Source of the DNA: Astropecten irregularis
Taxonomy: Eukaryota; Echinodermata; Asteroidea; Paxillosida; Astropectinidae
Direction of reading: 5' to 3'
Length of the DNA stretch: 64,000 nt
Assembly (NCBI GenBank): GCA_963971285.1
Contig: OZ020255.1
Coordinates: forward strand, 12,110,931 to 12,174,930
In this document: positions 28,801 through 42,542 of the stretch, piece after piece
Layout: each line of letters opens with the position of its first letter
Position numbering within the stretch: the first letter of the stretch is position 1
Notes under the pieces: generated by a model
What the model was told of the DNA's origin: nothing
Database searches by the model: none
Seen by the model: only the letters and a program-made list of their open reading frames with translations
Position numbers and translations under genes: made by a program

Positions 28801-31800
28801 AGGGCGACTTCAGGTTCAAAAATTCAGATATATGATCTACACTGAAAATAAATAGACACGTGTAATTTTGTTTTTCCTGAATTTTCCCCAGAAATGAGCA
28901 GGCAGTTTTCAAAGATCGGGTTCAAAATATAGGATTAGACTGCGTGCTGCCATATTATAATACACAAACAGTGTAGCACGTCATAACGTGATTTATAAAT
29001 CATGGCATATTTCGCTAAGCAGGGCGACTTCAGGTTCAAAAATTCAGATATATGATCTACACTGAAAATAAAAAGACACGTGTAATTTTGTTTTTCTTGA
29101 CTTTTCCCCAGAAATGAGCAGGCAGTTTTCAAAGATCGGGTTCAAAATATAGTATTAGACTGCGTGCTGCCATATTATAATACACATACAGTGTAGCACG
29201 TCATAACGTGATTTATAAAACATTGCAGATTTCACTAAGCAGGGCGACTTCAGGTTCAAAAATTCAGATATATGATCTAAACTGAAAATAAAAAGACACG
29301 TGTAATTTTGTTTTTCCTGCAGTGAATTTTCCCAAGAAATGAGCAGGGAGTTTTCAAAGATCAGGTTCAAAATATAGGATTAGACTGTGTGCTGCCATAT
29401 TATAATACACAAACAGTGTAGCACGTCATAACGTGATTTATAAAACATGGCAGATTTCGCTAAGCAGGGCGACTTCAGGTTCAAAAGTTCAGATAATATG
29501 CTCTACACTGAAAATAAAAAGACACGTGTAATTTTGTTTTTCTTGACTTTTCCCCAGAAATGAGCAGGCAGTTTTCAAAGATCGGGTTCAAAATATAGGA
29601 ATAGACTGCGTGCTGCCATGTGTAGCACGTCATAACGTGATTTATAAAACATGGCAGATTTCGCTAAGCAGGGCGACTTCAGGTTCAAAAATTCAGATAT
29701 ATGATCTACACTGAAAATAAAAAGACACGTGTAATTTTGTTTTTCCTGAATTTTCCCCAGAAATGAGCAGGGTCGGGTTCAAAATATAGGATTAGACTGT
29801 GTGCTGCCATATTATAATACACAAATAGTGTAGCACGTCATAACGTGATTTATAAAACATGGCAGATTTCGCTAAGCAGGGCGACTTCAGGTTAAAAAGT
29901 TCAGATATATGATCTACACCGAAAATAAAAAGACACGTGTAATTTTGTTTTTCTTGACTTTTCCCCAGAAATGAGCAGGCAGTTTTCAAAGATCGGGTTC
30001 AAAATATAGGAATAGACTGCGTGCTGCCATATTATAATACACATACAGTGTAGCACGTCATAACGTGAATTATAAAACATTGCAGATTTCGCTAAGCAGG
30101 GCGACTTCAGGTTCAAAAATTCAGATATATGATCTACACTGAAAATAAAAAGACACGTGTAATTTTGTTTTTCCTGAATTTTCGACAGAAATGAGCAGAC
30201 AGTTTTCAAAGATCGGGTTCAAAATATAGGATTAGACTGCGTGCTGCCATAGTATAATACACAAACAGTGTAGCACGTCATAACGTGATTTATAAAACAT
30301 GGCAGATTTCGCTAAGCAGGGCGACTTCAGGTTCAAAAATTCAGATATATGATCTACACTGAAAATAAATAGACACGTGTAATTTTGTTTTTCCTGAATT
30401 TTCCCCAGAAATGAGCAGGCAGTTTTCAAAGATCGGGTTCAAAATATAGGATTAGACTGCGTGCTGCCATATTATAATACACAAACAGTGTAGCACGTCA
30501 TAACGTGATTTATAAATCATGGCAGATTTCGCTAAGCAGGGCGACTTCAGGTTCAAAAATTCAGATATATGATCTACACTGAAAATAAAAAGACACGTGT
30601 AATTTTGTTTTTCTTGACTTTTCCCCAGAAATGAGCAGGCAGTTTTCAAAGATCGGGTTCAAAATATAGTATTAGACTGCGTGCTGCCATATTATAATAC
30701 ACATACAGTGTAGCACGTCATAACGTGATTTATAAAACATTGCAGATTTCACTAAGCAGGGCGACTTCAGGTTCAAAAATTCAGATATATGATCTACACT
30801 GAAAATAAAAAGACACGTGTAATTTTTTTTTTCCTGCAGTGAATTTTCCCCAGAAATGAGCAGGGAGTTTTCAAAGATCAGGTTCAAAATATAGGATTAG
30901 ACTGCGTGCTGCCATATTATAATACACATACAGTGTAGCACGTCATAATGTGATTTATAAAACATGGCAGATTTCGCTAAGCAGGGCGACTTCAGGTTCA
31001 AAAATTCCGATATATGATCTACACTGAAAATAAAAAGACACGTGTAATTTTGTTTTTCCTGAATTTTCCCCAGAAATGAGCAGGCAGTTTTCAAAGATCG
31101 GGTTCAAAATATAGGAATAGACTGCGTGCTGCCATATTATAATACACAAACAGTGTAGCACGTCATAACGTGATTTATAAAACATGGCAGATATCGCTAA
31201 GCAAGGCGACTTCAGGTTCAAAAATTCAGATATATGATCTACACTGAAAATAAAAAGACACGTGTAATTTTGTTTTCCCCAGAATTTTCCCCAGAATTGA
31301 GCAGGCAGTTTTCAAAGATCGGGTTCAAAATACAGGATTAGACTGCGTGCTGCCATATTATAATACACAAACAGTGTAGCACGTCATAACGTGATTTATA
31401 AAACATGGCAGATTTCGCTAAGCAGGGCGACTTCAGGTTCAAAAATTCAGATATATGATCTACACTGAAAATAAAAAGACACGTGTACTTTTGTTTTTCC
31501 TGAATTTTCCCCAGAAATGAGCAGGCAGTTTAAAAAGATCGGGTTCAAAATACAGGATTAGACTGCGTGCTGCCATATTATAATACACAAACAGTGTAGC
31601 ACGTCATAACGTGATTTATAAAACATGGCAGATTTCGCTAAGCAGGGCGACTTCAGGTTCAAAAATTCAGATATATGATCTACACTGAAAATAAAAAGAC
31701 ACGTGTAATTTTGTTTTTCCTGAATTTTCCCCAGAAATGAGCAGGCAGTTTTCAAAGATCGGGTTCAAAATACAGGATTAGACTGCGTGCTGCCATATTA

Positions 31801-34174
31801 TAATACACAAACAGTGTAGCACGTCATAACGTGATTTATAAAACATGGCAGATTTCGCTAAGCAGGGCGACTTCAGGTTCAAAGATTCAGATATATGATC
31901 TACACTGAAAATAAAAAGACACGTGTAATTTTGTTTTTCCTGAATTTTCCCCAGAAATGAGCAGGCAGTTTTCAAAGATCAGGTTCAAAATATAGGATTA
32001 GACTGCGTGCTGCCATATTATAATACACATACTGTGTAGAACGTGATCACGTGATTTATAAAATATTGCAGATTTCGCTACGCAGGGCGACTTCAGGTTC
32101 AAGAATTCAGATATATGATTTATACTGAATGTAAAAAGACACGTGTAATTTTGTTTTTCCTGAATTTTCCCCAGAAATGAGCAGGCAGTTTTCAAAGATC
32201 GGGTACAAAATATAGGATTAGACTGCGTGCTGCCATATTATAATACACATACAGTGTAGCACGTCATAACGTGATTTATAAAACATGGCAGATTTCGCTA
32301 AGCAGGGTGACTTCAGGTTCAAAAATTCAGATATATGATCTACATTGAAAATAAAAGGACATGTGTAATTTTGTTTTTCCTGAATTTTCCCCAGAAATGA
32401 GCAGGCAGTTTTCAAAGATCGGGTTCAAAATATAGGATTAGACTGCGTGCTGCCATATTATAATACACAAACAGTGTAGCACGTCATAACGTGATTTATA
32501 AAACATGGCAGATTTCGCTAAGCAGGGCGACTTCAGGTTCAAAAATTCAGATATATGATCTACACTGAAAATAAAAAGACACGTGTAATTTTGTTTTTCC
32601 TGAATTTTCCCCAGAAATGAGCAGGCAGTTTTCAAAGATCGGGTTCAAAATATAGGAATAGACTGCGTGCTGCCATATTATAATACACAAACAGTGTAGC
32701 ACGTCAAAACGTGATTTATAAAACATGGCAGATTTCGCTAAGCAGGGCGACTTCAGGTTCAAAAATTCCGATATATGATCTACACTGAAAATAAAAAGAC
32801 ACGTGTAATTTTGTTTTTCCTGAATTTTCCCCAGAATTGAGCAGGCAGTTTTCAAAGATCGGGTTCAAAATACAGGATTAGACTGCGTGCTGCCATATTA
32901 TAATACACAAACAGTGTAGCACGTCATAACGTGATTTATAAAACATGGCAGATTTCGCTAAGCAGGGCGACTTCAGGTTCAAAAATTCAGATATATGATC
33001 TACACTGAAAATAAAAAGACACGTGTACTTTTGTTTTTCCTGAATTTTCGACAGAAATGAGCAGACAGTTTAAAAAGATCGGGTTCAAAATACAGGATTA
33101 GACTGCGTGCTGCCATATAAAAATACACAAACAGTGTAGCACGTCATAACGTGATTTATAAAACATGGCAGATTTCGCTAAGCAGGGCGACTTCAGGTTC
33201 AAAAATTCAGATATATGATCTACACTGAAAATAAATAGACACGTGTAATTTTGTTTTTCCTGAATTTTCCCCAGAAATGAGCAGGCAGTTTTCAAAGATC
33301 GGGTTCAAAATATAGGATTAGACTGCGTGCTGCCATATTATAATACACAAACAGTGTAGCACGTCATAACGTGATTTATAAATCATGGCATATTTCGCTA
33401 AGCAGGGCGACTTCAGGTTCAAAAATTCAGATATATGATCTACACTGAAAATAAAAAGACACGTGTAATTTTGTTTTTCTTGACTTTTCCCCAGAAATGA
33501 GCAGGCAGTTTTCAAAGATCGGGTTCAAAATATAGTATTAGACTGCGTGCTGCCATATTATAATACACATACAGTGTAGCACGTCATAACGTGATTTATA
33601 AAACATTGCAGATTTCACTAAGCAGGGCGACTTCAGGTTCAAAAATTCAGATATATGATCTAAACTGAAAATAAAAAGACACGTGTAATTTTGTTTTTCC
33701 TGCAGTGAATTTTCCCAAGAAATGAGCAGGGAGTTTTCAAAGATCAGGTTCAAAATATAGGATTAGACTGTGTGCTGCCATATTATAATACACAAACAGT
33801 GTAGCACGTCATAACGTGATTTATAAAACATGGCAGATTTCGCTAAGCAGGGCGACTTCAGGTTCAAAAGTTCAGATAATATGCTCTACACTGAAAATAA
33901 AAAGACACGTGTAATTTTGTTTTTCTTGACTTTTCCCCAGAAATGAGCAGGCAGTTTTCAAAGATCGGGTTCAAAATATAGGAATAGACTGCGTGCTGCC
34001 ATGTGTAGCACGTCATAACGTGATTTATAAAACATGGCAGATTTCGCTAAGCAGGGCGACTTCAGGTTCAAAAATTCAGATATATGATCTACACTGAAAA
34101 TAAAAAGACACGTGTAATTTTGTTTTTCCTGAATTTTCCCCAGAAATGAGCAGGGTCGGGTTCAAAATATAGGA
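25409..34174. repeat. Higher-order repeat, 4,383-bp unit, two copies plus start of a third
   Basis: The block at 25,409-29,791 is repeated at 29,792-34,174, and a third copy begins at 34,175 before diverging within about 100 bases. Shared rare markers include the poly-T change aattttttttttcc near 26440 and 30822, cataatgtga near 26560 and 30943, gatcacgtga near 27663 and 32046, catataaaaa near 28731 and 33114, and the 191-bp truncated monomer near 29601 and 33984. Visible differences are few (for example atatacaaac against atacacaaac near 28740 and 33123). The unit shares many monomers with the 4,810-bp block, so one was probably derived from the other. Confidence 0.92.
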
Positions 34175-36375
34175 TTAGACTGTGTGCTGCCATATTATAA
34201 TACACAAACAGTGTAGCACGTCATAACGTGATTTATAAAACATGGCAGATTTCGCTAAGCAGGGCGACTTCAGGTTAAAAAGTTCAGATATATGATCTAC
34301 ACCGAAAATAAAAAGACACGTGTAATTTTGTTTTTCTTGACTTTTCCCCAGAAATGAGCAGGCAGTTTTCAAAGATCGGGTTCAAAATATAGGAATAGAC
34401 TGCGTGCTGCCATATTATAATACACATACAGTGTAGCACGTCATAACGTGATTTATAAAACATTGCAGATTTCGCTAAGCAGGGCGACTTCAGGTTCAAA
34501 AATTCAGATATATGATCTACACTGAAAATAAAAAGACACGTGTAATTTTGTTTTTCCTGAATTTTCCCCAGAAATGAGCAGGCAGTTTTCAAAGATCGGG
34601 TTCAAAATATAGGATTAGACTGCGTGCTGCCATATTATAATACACAAACAGTGTAGCACGTCATAACGTGATTTATAAATCATGGCAGATTTCGCTAAGC
34701 AGGGCGACTTCAGGTTCAAAAATTCAGATATATGATCTACACTGAAAATAAAAAGACACGTGTAATTTTGTTTTTCTTGATTTTTCCCCAGAAATGAGCA
34801 GGCAGTTTTCAAAGATCAGGTTCAAAATATAGGATTAGACTGCGTGCTGCCATATTATAATACACATACAGTGTAGCACGTCATAATGTGATTTATAAAA
34901 CATGGCAGATTTCGCTAAGCAGGGCGACTTCAGGTTCAAAAATTCCGATATATGATCTACACTGAAAATAAAAAGACACGTGTAATTTTGTTTTTCCTGA
35001 ATTTTCCCCAGAAATGAGCAGGCAGTTTTCAAAGATCGGGTTCAAAATATAGGAATAGACTGCGTGCTGCCATATTATAATACACAAACAGTGTAGCACG
35101 TCATAACGTGATTTATAAAACATGGCAGATATCGCTAAGCAGGGCGACTTCAGGTTCAAAAATTCAGATATATGATCTACACTGAAAATAAAAAGACACG
35201 TGTAATTTTGTTTTCCCCAGAATTTTCCCCAGAATTGAGCAGGCAGTTTTCAAAGATCGGGTTCAAAATACAGGATTAGACTGCGTGCTGCCATATTATA
35301 ATACACAAACAGTGTAGCACGTCATAACGTGATTTATAAAACATGGCAGATTTCGCTAAGCAGGGCGACTTCAGGTTCAAAAATTCCGATATATGATCTA
35401 CACTGAAAATAAAAAGACACGTGTAATTTTGTTTTTCCTGAATTTTTCCCAGAAATGAGCAGGAAGTTTTCAAAGATCGGGTTCAAAATACAGGAATAGA
35501 CTGCGTGCTGCCATATTATAATACACAAACAGTGTAGCACGTCATAACGTGATTTATAAAACATGGCAGATTTCGCTAAGCAGGGCGACTTCAGGTTCAA
35601 AAATTCAGATATATGATCTACACTGAAAATAAAAAGACACGTGTAATTTTGTTTTTCCTGAATTTTCCCCAGAATTGAGCAGGCAGTTTTCAAAGATCGG
35701 GTTCAAAATACAGGATTAGACTGCGTGCTGCCATATTATAATACACAAACAGTGTAGCACGTCATAACGTGATTTATAAAACATGGAAGATTTCGCTAAG
35801 CAGGGCGACTTCAGGTTCAAAAATTCAGATATATGATCTACACTGAAAATAAAAAGACACGTGTAATTTTGTTTTTCCTGAATTTTCCCCAGAAATGAGC
35901 AGGCAGTTTTCAAAGATCGGGTTCAAAATACAGGATTAGACTGCGTGCTGCCATATTATAATACACAAACAGTGTAGCACGTCATAACGTGATTTATAAA
36001 ACATGGCAGATTTCGCTAAGCAGGGCGACTTCAGGTTCAAAGATTCAGATATATGATCTACACTGAAAATAAAAAGACACGTGTAATTTTGTTTTTCCTG
36101 AATTTTCCCCAGAAATGAGCAGGCAGTTTTCAAAGATCGGGTTCAAAATACAGGATTAGACTGCGTGCTGCCATATTATAATACACAAACAGTGTAGCAC
36201 GTCATAACGTGATTTATAAAACATGGCAGATTTCGCTAAGCAGGGCGACTTCAGGTTCAAAGATTCAGATATATGATCTACACTGAAAATAAAAAGACAC
36301 GTGTAATTTTGTTTTTCCTGAATTTTCCCCAGAAATGAGCAGGCAGTTTTCAAAGATCAGGTTCAAAATATAGGA

Positions 36376-39300
36376 TTAGACTGCGTGCTGCCATATTATA
36401 ATACACATACTGTGTAGAACGTGATAACGTGATTTATAAAATATTGCAGATTTCGCTACGCAGGGCGACTTCAGGTTCAAGAATTCAGATATATGATTTA
36501 TACTGAATGTAAAAAGACACGTGTAATTTTGTTTTTCCTGAATTTTCCCCAGAAATGAGCAGGCAGTTTTCAAAGATCGGGTACAAAATATAGGATTAGA
36601 CTGCGTGCTGCCATATTATAATACACATACAGTGTAGCACGTCATAACGTGATTTATAAAACATGGCAGATTTCGCTAAGCAGGGTGACTTCAGGTTCAA
36701 AAATTCAGATATATGATCTACATTGAAAATAAAAGGACATGTGTAATTTTGTTTTTCCTGAATTTTCCCCAGAAATGAGCAGGCAGTTTTCAAAGATCGG
36801 GTTCAAAATATAGGATTAGACTGCGTGCTGCCATATTATAATACACAAACAGTGTAGCACGTCAAAACGTGATTTATAAAACATGGCAGATTTCGCTAAG
36901 CAGGGCGACTTCAGGTTCAAAAATTCCGATATATGATCTACACTGAAAATAAAAAGACACGTGTAATTTTGTTTTTCCTGAATTTTCCCCAGAATTGAGC
37001 AGGCAGTTTTCAAAGATCGGGTTCAAAATACAGGATTAGACTGCGTGCTGCCATATTATAATACACAAACAGTGTAGCACGTCATAACGTGATTTATAAA
37101 ACATGGCAGATTTCGCTAAGCAGGGCGACTTCAGGTTCAAAAATTCAGATATATGATCTACACTGAAAATAAAAAGACACGTGTAATTTTGTTTTTCCTG
37201 AATTTTCCCCAGAAATGAGCAGGCAGTTTTCAAAGATCGGGTTCAAAATACAGGATTAGACTGCGTGCTGCCATATTATAATACACAAACAGTGTAGCAC
37301 GTCATAACGTGATTTATAAAACATGGCAGATTTCGCTAAGCAGGGCGACTTCAGGTTCAAAGATTCAGATATATGATCTACACTGAAAATAAAAAGACAC
37401 GTGTAATTTTGTTTTTCCTGAATTTTCCCCAGAAATGAGCAGGCAGTTTTCAAAGATCAGGTTCAAAATATAGGATTAGACTGCGTGCTGCCATATTATA
37501 ATACACATACTGTGTAGAACGTGATAACGTGATTTATAAAATATTGCAGATTTCGCTACGCAGGCCGACTTCAGGTTCAAGAATTCAGATATATGATTTA
37601 TACTGAATGTAAAAAGACACGTGTAATTTTGTTTTTCCTGAATTTTCCCCAGAAATGAGCAGGCAGTTTTCAAAGATCGGGTACAAAATATAGGATTAGA
37701 CTGCGTGCTGCCATATTATAATACACATACAGTGTAGCACGTCATAACGTGATTTATAAAACATGGCAGATTTCGCTAAGCAGGGTGACTTCAGGTTCAA
37801 AAATTCAGACATATGATCTACATTGAAAATAAAAGGACGTGTGTAATTTTGTTTTTCCTGAATTTTCCCCAGAAATGAGCAGGCAGTTTTCAAAGATCGG
37901 GTTCAAAATATAGGATTAGACTGCGTGCTGCCATAATATAATACACAAACAGTGTAGCACGTCATAACGTGATTTATAAAACATGGCAGATTTCGCTAAG
38001 CAGCGCGACTTCAGGTTCAAAAATTCAGATACATGATCTACACTGAAAATAAAAAGACACGTGTAATTTTGTTTTTCCTGAATTTTCCCGAGAAATGAGC
38101 AGGCAGTTTTCAACGATCGGGTTCAAAATATAGGATTAGACTGCGTGCTGCCATATTATAATACACATACAGTGTAGCACGTCATAACGTGATTCATAAA
38201 ACATTGCAGATTTCGCTAAGCAGGGCGACTTCAGGTTCAAAAATTCAGATATATGATCTACATTGAAAATAAAAGGACACGTGTAATTTTGTTTTTCCTG
38301 AATTTTCCCCAGAAATGAGCAGGGTCGGGTTCAAAATATAGGATTAGACTGTGTGCTGCCATATTATAATACACAAACAGTGTAGCACGTCATAACGTGA
38401 TTTATAAAACATGGCAGATTTCGCTAAGCAGGGCGACTTCAGGTTCAAAAGTTCAGATATATGATCTACACTGAAAATAAAAAGACACGTGTAATTTTGT
38501 TTTTCCTGAATTTTCCCCAGAAATGAGCAGGCAGTTTTCAAAGATCAGGTTCAAAATATAGGATTAGACTGCGTGCTGCCATATTATAATACACATACTG
38601 TGTAGAACGTGATAACGTGATTTATAAAATATTGCAGATTTCGCTACGCAGGGCGACTTCAGGTTCAAGAATTCAGATATATGATTTATACTGAATGTAA
38701 AAAGACACGTGTAATTTTGTTTTTCCTGAATTTTCCCCAGAAATGAGCAGGCAGTTTTCAAAGATCGGGTACAAAATATAGGATTAGACTGCGTGCTGCC
38801 ATATTATAATACACATACAGTGTAGCACGTCATAACGTGATTTATAAAACATGGCAGATTTCGCTAAGCAGGGTGACTTCAGGTTCAAAAATTCAGATAT
38901 ATGATCTACATTGAAAATAAAAGGACATGTGTAATTTTGTTTTTCCTGAATTTTCCCCAGAAATGAGCAGGCAGTTTTCAAAGATCGGGTTCAAAATATA
39001 GGATTAGACTGCGTGCTGCCATATTATAATACACAAACAGTGTAGCACGTCATAACGTGATTTATAAAACATGGCAGATTTCGCTAAGCAGGGCGACTTC
39101 AGGTTCAAAATTCAGATATATGATCTACACTGAAAATAAAAAGACACGTGTAATTTTGTTTTTCCTGAATTTTCCCCAGAAATGAGCAGGCAGTTTTCAA
39201 AGATCGGGTTCAAAATATAGGAATAGACTGCGTGCTGCCATATTATAATACACAAACAGTGTAGCACGTCAAAACGTGATTTATAAAACATGGCAGATTT

Positions 39301-40970
39301 CGCTAAGCAGGGCGACTTCAGGTTCAAAAATTCCGATATATGATCTACACTGAAAATAAAAAGACACGTGTAATTTTGTTTTTCCTGAATTTTCCCCAGA
39401 ATTGAGCAGGCAGTTTTCAAAGATCGGGTTCAAAATACAGGATTAGACTGCGTGCTGCCATATTATAATACACAAACAGTGTAGCACGTCATAACGTGAT
39501 TTATAAAACATGGCAGATTTCGCTAAGCAGGGCGACTTCAGGTTCAAAAATTCAGATATATGATCTACACTGAAAATAAAAAGACACGTGTAATTTTGTT
39601 TTTCCTGAATTTTCCCCAGAAATGAGCAGGCAGTTTTCAAAGATCGGGTTCAAAATACAGGATTAGACTGCGTGCTGCCATATTATAATACACAAACAGT
39701 GTAGCACGTCATAACGTGATTTATAAAACATGGCAGATTTCGCTAAGCAGGGCGACTTCAGGTTCAAAGATTCAGATATATGATCTACACTGAAAATAAA
39801 AAGACACGTGTAATTTTGTTTTTCCTGAATTTTCCCCAGAAATGAGCAGGCAGTTTTCAAAGATCAGGTTCAAAATATAGGATTAGACTGCGTGCTGCCA
39901 TATTATAATACACATACTGTGTAGAACGTGATAACGTGATTTATAAAATATTGCAGATTTCGCTACGCAGGCCGACTTCAGGTTCAAGAATTCAGATATA
40001 TGATTTATACTGAATGTAAAAAGACACGTGTAATTTTGTTTTTCCTGAATTTTCCCCAGAAATGAGCAGGCAGTTTTCAAAGATCGGGTACAAAATATAG
40101 GATTAGACTGCGTGCTGCCATATTATAATACACATACAGTGTAGCACGTCATAACGTGATTTATAAAACATGGCAGATTTCGCTAAGCAGGGTGACTTCA
40201 GGTTCAAAAATTCAGACATATGATCTACATTGAAAATAAAAGGACGTGTGTAATTTTGTTTTTCCTGAATTTTCCCCAGAAATGAGCAGGCAGTTTTCAA
40301 AGATCGGGTTCAAAATATAGGATTAGACTGCGTGCTGCCATAATATAATACACAAACAGTGTAGCACGTCATAACGTGATTTATAAAACATGGCAGATTT
40401 CGCTAAGCAGCGCGACTTCAGGTTCAAAAATTCAGATACATGATCTACACTGAAAATAAAAAGACACGTGTAATTTTGTTTTTCCTGAATTTTCCCGAGA
40501 AATGAGCAGGCAGTTTTCAACGATCGGGTTCAAAATATAGGATTAGACTGCGTGCTGCCATATTATAATACACATACAGTGTAGCACGTCATAACGTGAT
40601 TCATAAAACATTGCAGATTTCGCTAAGCAGGGCGACTTCAGGTTCAAAAATTCAGATATATGATCTACATTGAAAATAAAAGGACACGTGTAATTTTGTT
40701 TTTTCCTGAATTTTCCCCAGAAATGAGCAGGGTCGGGTTCAAAATATAGGATTAGACTGTGTGCTGCCATATTATAATACACAAACAGTGTAGCACGTCA
40801 TAACGTGATTTATAAAACATGGCAGATTTCGCTAAGCAGGGCGACTTCAGGTTCAAAAGTTCAGATATATGCTCTACACTGAAAATAAAAAGACACGTGT
40901 AATTTTGTTTTTCTTGACTTTTCCCCAGAAATGAGCAGGCAGTTTTCAAAGATCGGGTTCAAAATATAGG
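36376..40970. repeat. Higher-order repeat, copies of about 2.2 and 2.4 kb
   Basis: Monomers from 36,376 recur from 38,564 (offset 2,188). After an extra 219-bp monomer beginning near 39,004 the offset becomes 2,407 (37,036 with 39,443; 37,696 with 40,103; 37,916 with 40,323). Shared rare markers include cagacatatg with aaaggacgtg near 37806 and 40213, ccataatata near 37932 and 40339, and gatacatgat near 38029 and 40436. The single-monomer difference is a visible insertion or deletion between otherwise matching blocks. Confidence 0.88.
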
Positions 40971-40991
40971 AATAGACTGCGTGCTGCCATA

Positions 40992-41191
40992 NNNNNNNNN
41001 NNNNNNNNNNNNNNNNNNNNNNNNNNNNNNNNNNNNNNNNNNNNNNNNNNNNNNNNNNNNNNNNNNNNNNNNNNNNNNNNNNNNNNNNNNNNNNNNNNNN
41101 NNNNNNNNNNNNNNNNNNNNNNNNNNNNNNNNNNNNNNNNNNNNNNNNNNNNNNNNNNNNNNNNNNNNNNNNNNNNNNNNNNNNNNNNNNN
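40992..41191. other. Assembly gap, 200 Ns
   Basis: Exactly 200 consecutive Ns interrupt a monomer. The round number implies a fixed-length placeholder, so the true missing length is unknown and could be many kilobases. Sequence order and orientation across this point should not be trusted without long-read evidence. Confidence 0.99.
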
Positions 41192-41406
41192 GACCCTGCT
41201 CATTTCTGGGGAAAATTCAGGAAAAACAAAATTACACGTGTCTTTTTATTTTCAGTGTAGATCATATATCTGAATTTTTGAACCTGAAGTCGCCCTGCTT
41301 AGTGAAATCTGCAATGTTTTATAAATCACGTTATGACGTGCTACACTGTATGTGTATTATAATATGGCAGCACGCAGTCTAATACTATATGTTGAACCCG
41401 ATCTTT
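41192..41406 (-). repeat. Single satellite monomer in inverted orientation
   Basis: Directly after the gap one monomer reads as the reverse complement of all the others: it shows caaaattacacgtgtctttt and ctgaagtcgccctgcttagt, complements of the plus-strand unit. It carries lineage markers such as cttagtgaaatc (complement of gatttcactaag). The array returns to normal orientation at about 41,421. The switch leaves a near-perfect hairpin whose inner arms are 41,392-41,406 and 41,426-41,440 with a 19-nt loop. It may be a true inversion or a join artefact next to the gap. Confidence 0.92.
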
Positions 41407-42542
41407 CAAATATTTTGCAGTTTTCAAAGATCGGGTTCAAAATATAGGATTAGACTGCGTGCATCCATATTATAATACACAAACAGTGTAGCACGTCATA
41501 ACGTGATTTATAAAACATGGCAGATATCGCTAAGCAGGGCGACTTTAGGTTCAAAATTCAGATATATGATCTACACTGAAAATAAAAAGACACGTGTAAT
41601 TTTGTTTTCCCCAGAATTTTCCCCAGAATTGAGCAGGCAGTTTTCAAAGATCGGGTTCAAAATACAGGATTAGACTGCGTGCTGCCATATTATAATACAC
41701 AAACAGTGTAGCACGTCATAACGTGATTTATAAAACATGGCAGATTTCGCTAAGCAGGGCGACTTCAGGTTCAAAGATTCAGATATATGATCTACACTGA
41801 AAATAAAAAGACACGTGTAATTTAGTTTTTCCTGAATTTTCCCCAGAAATGAGCAGGCAGTTTTCAAAGATCGGGTTCAAAATACAGGATTAGACTGCGT
41901 GCTGCCATATTATAATACACAAACAGTGTAGCACGTCATAACGTGATTTATAAAACATGGCAGATTTCGCTAAGCAGGGCGACTTCAGGTTCAAAAATTC
42001 CGATATATGATCTACACTGAAAATAAAAAGACACGTGTAATTTTGTTTTTCCTGAATTTTCCCCAGAAATGAGCAGGGTCGGGTTCAAAATATAGGATTA
42101 GACTGTGTGCTGCCATATTATAATACACAAACAGTGTAGCACGTCATAACGTGATTTATAAAACATTGCAGATTTCACTAAGCAGGGCGACTTCAGGTTC
42201 AAAAATTCAGATATATGATCTACACTGAAAATAAAAAGACACGTGTAATTTTGTTTTTCCTGCAGTGAATTTTCCCCAGAAATGAGCAGGGAGTTTTCAA
42301 AGATCAGGTTCAAAATATAGGATTAGACTGCGTGCTGCCATATTATAGTACACATACAGTGTAGCACGTCATAATGTGATTTATAAAACATGGCAGATTT
42401 CGCTAAGCAGGGCGACTTCAGGTTCAAAAATTCCGATATATGATCTACACTGAAAATAAAAAGACACGTGTAATTTTGTTTTTCCTGAATTTTCCCCAGA
42501 AATGAGCAGGCAGTTTTCAAAGATCGGGTTCAAAATATAGGA

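Noticed and set aside
40946..41382. Open frames on both strands running through the N gap
   Set aside because: They exist only because Ns contain no stop codons.
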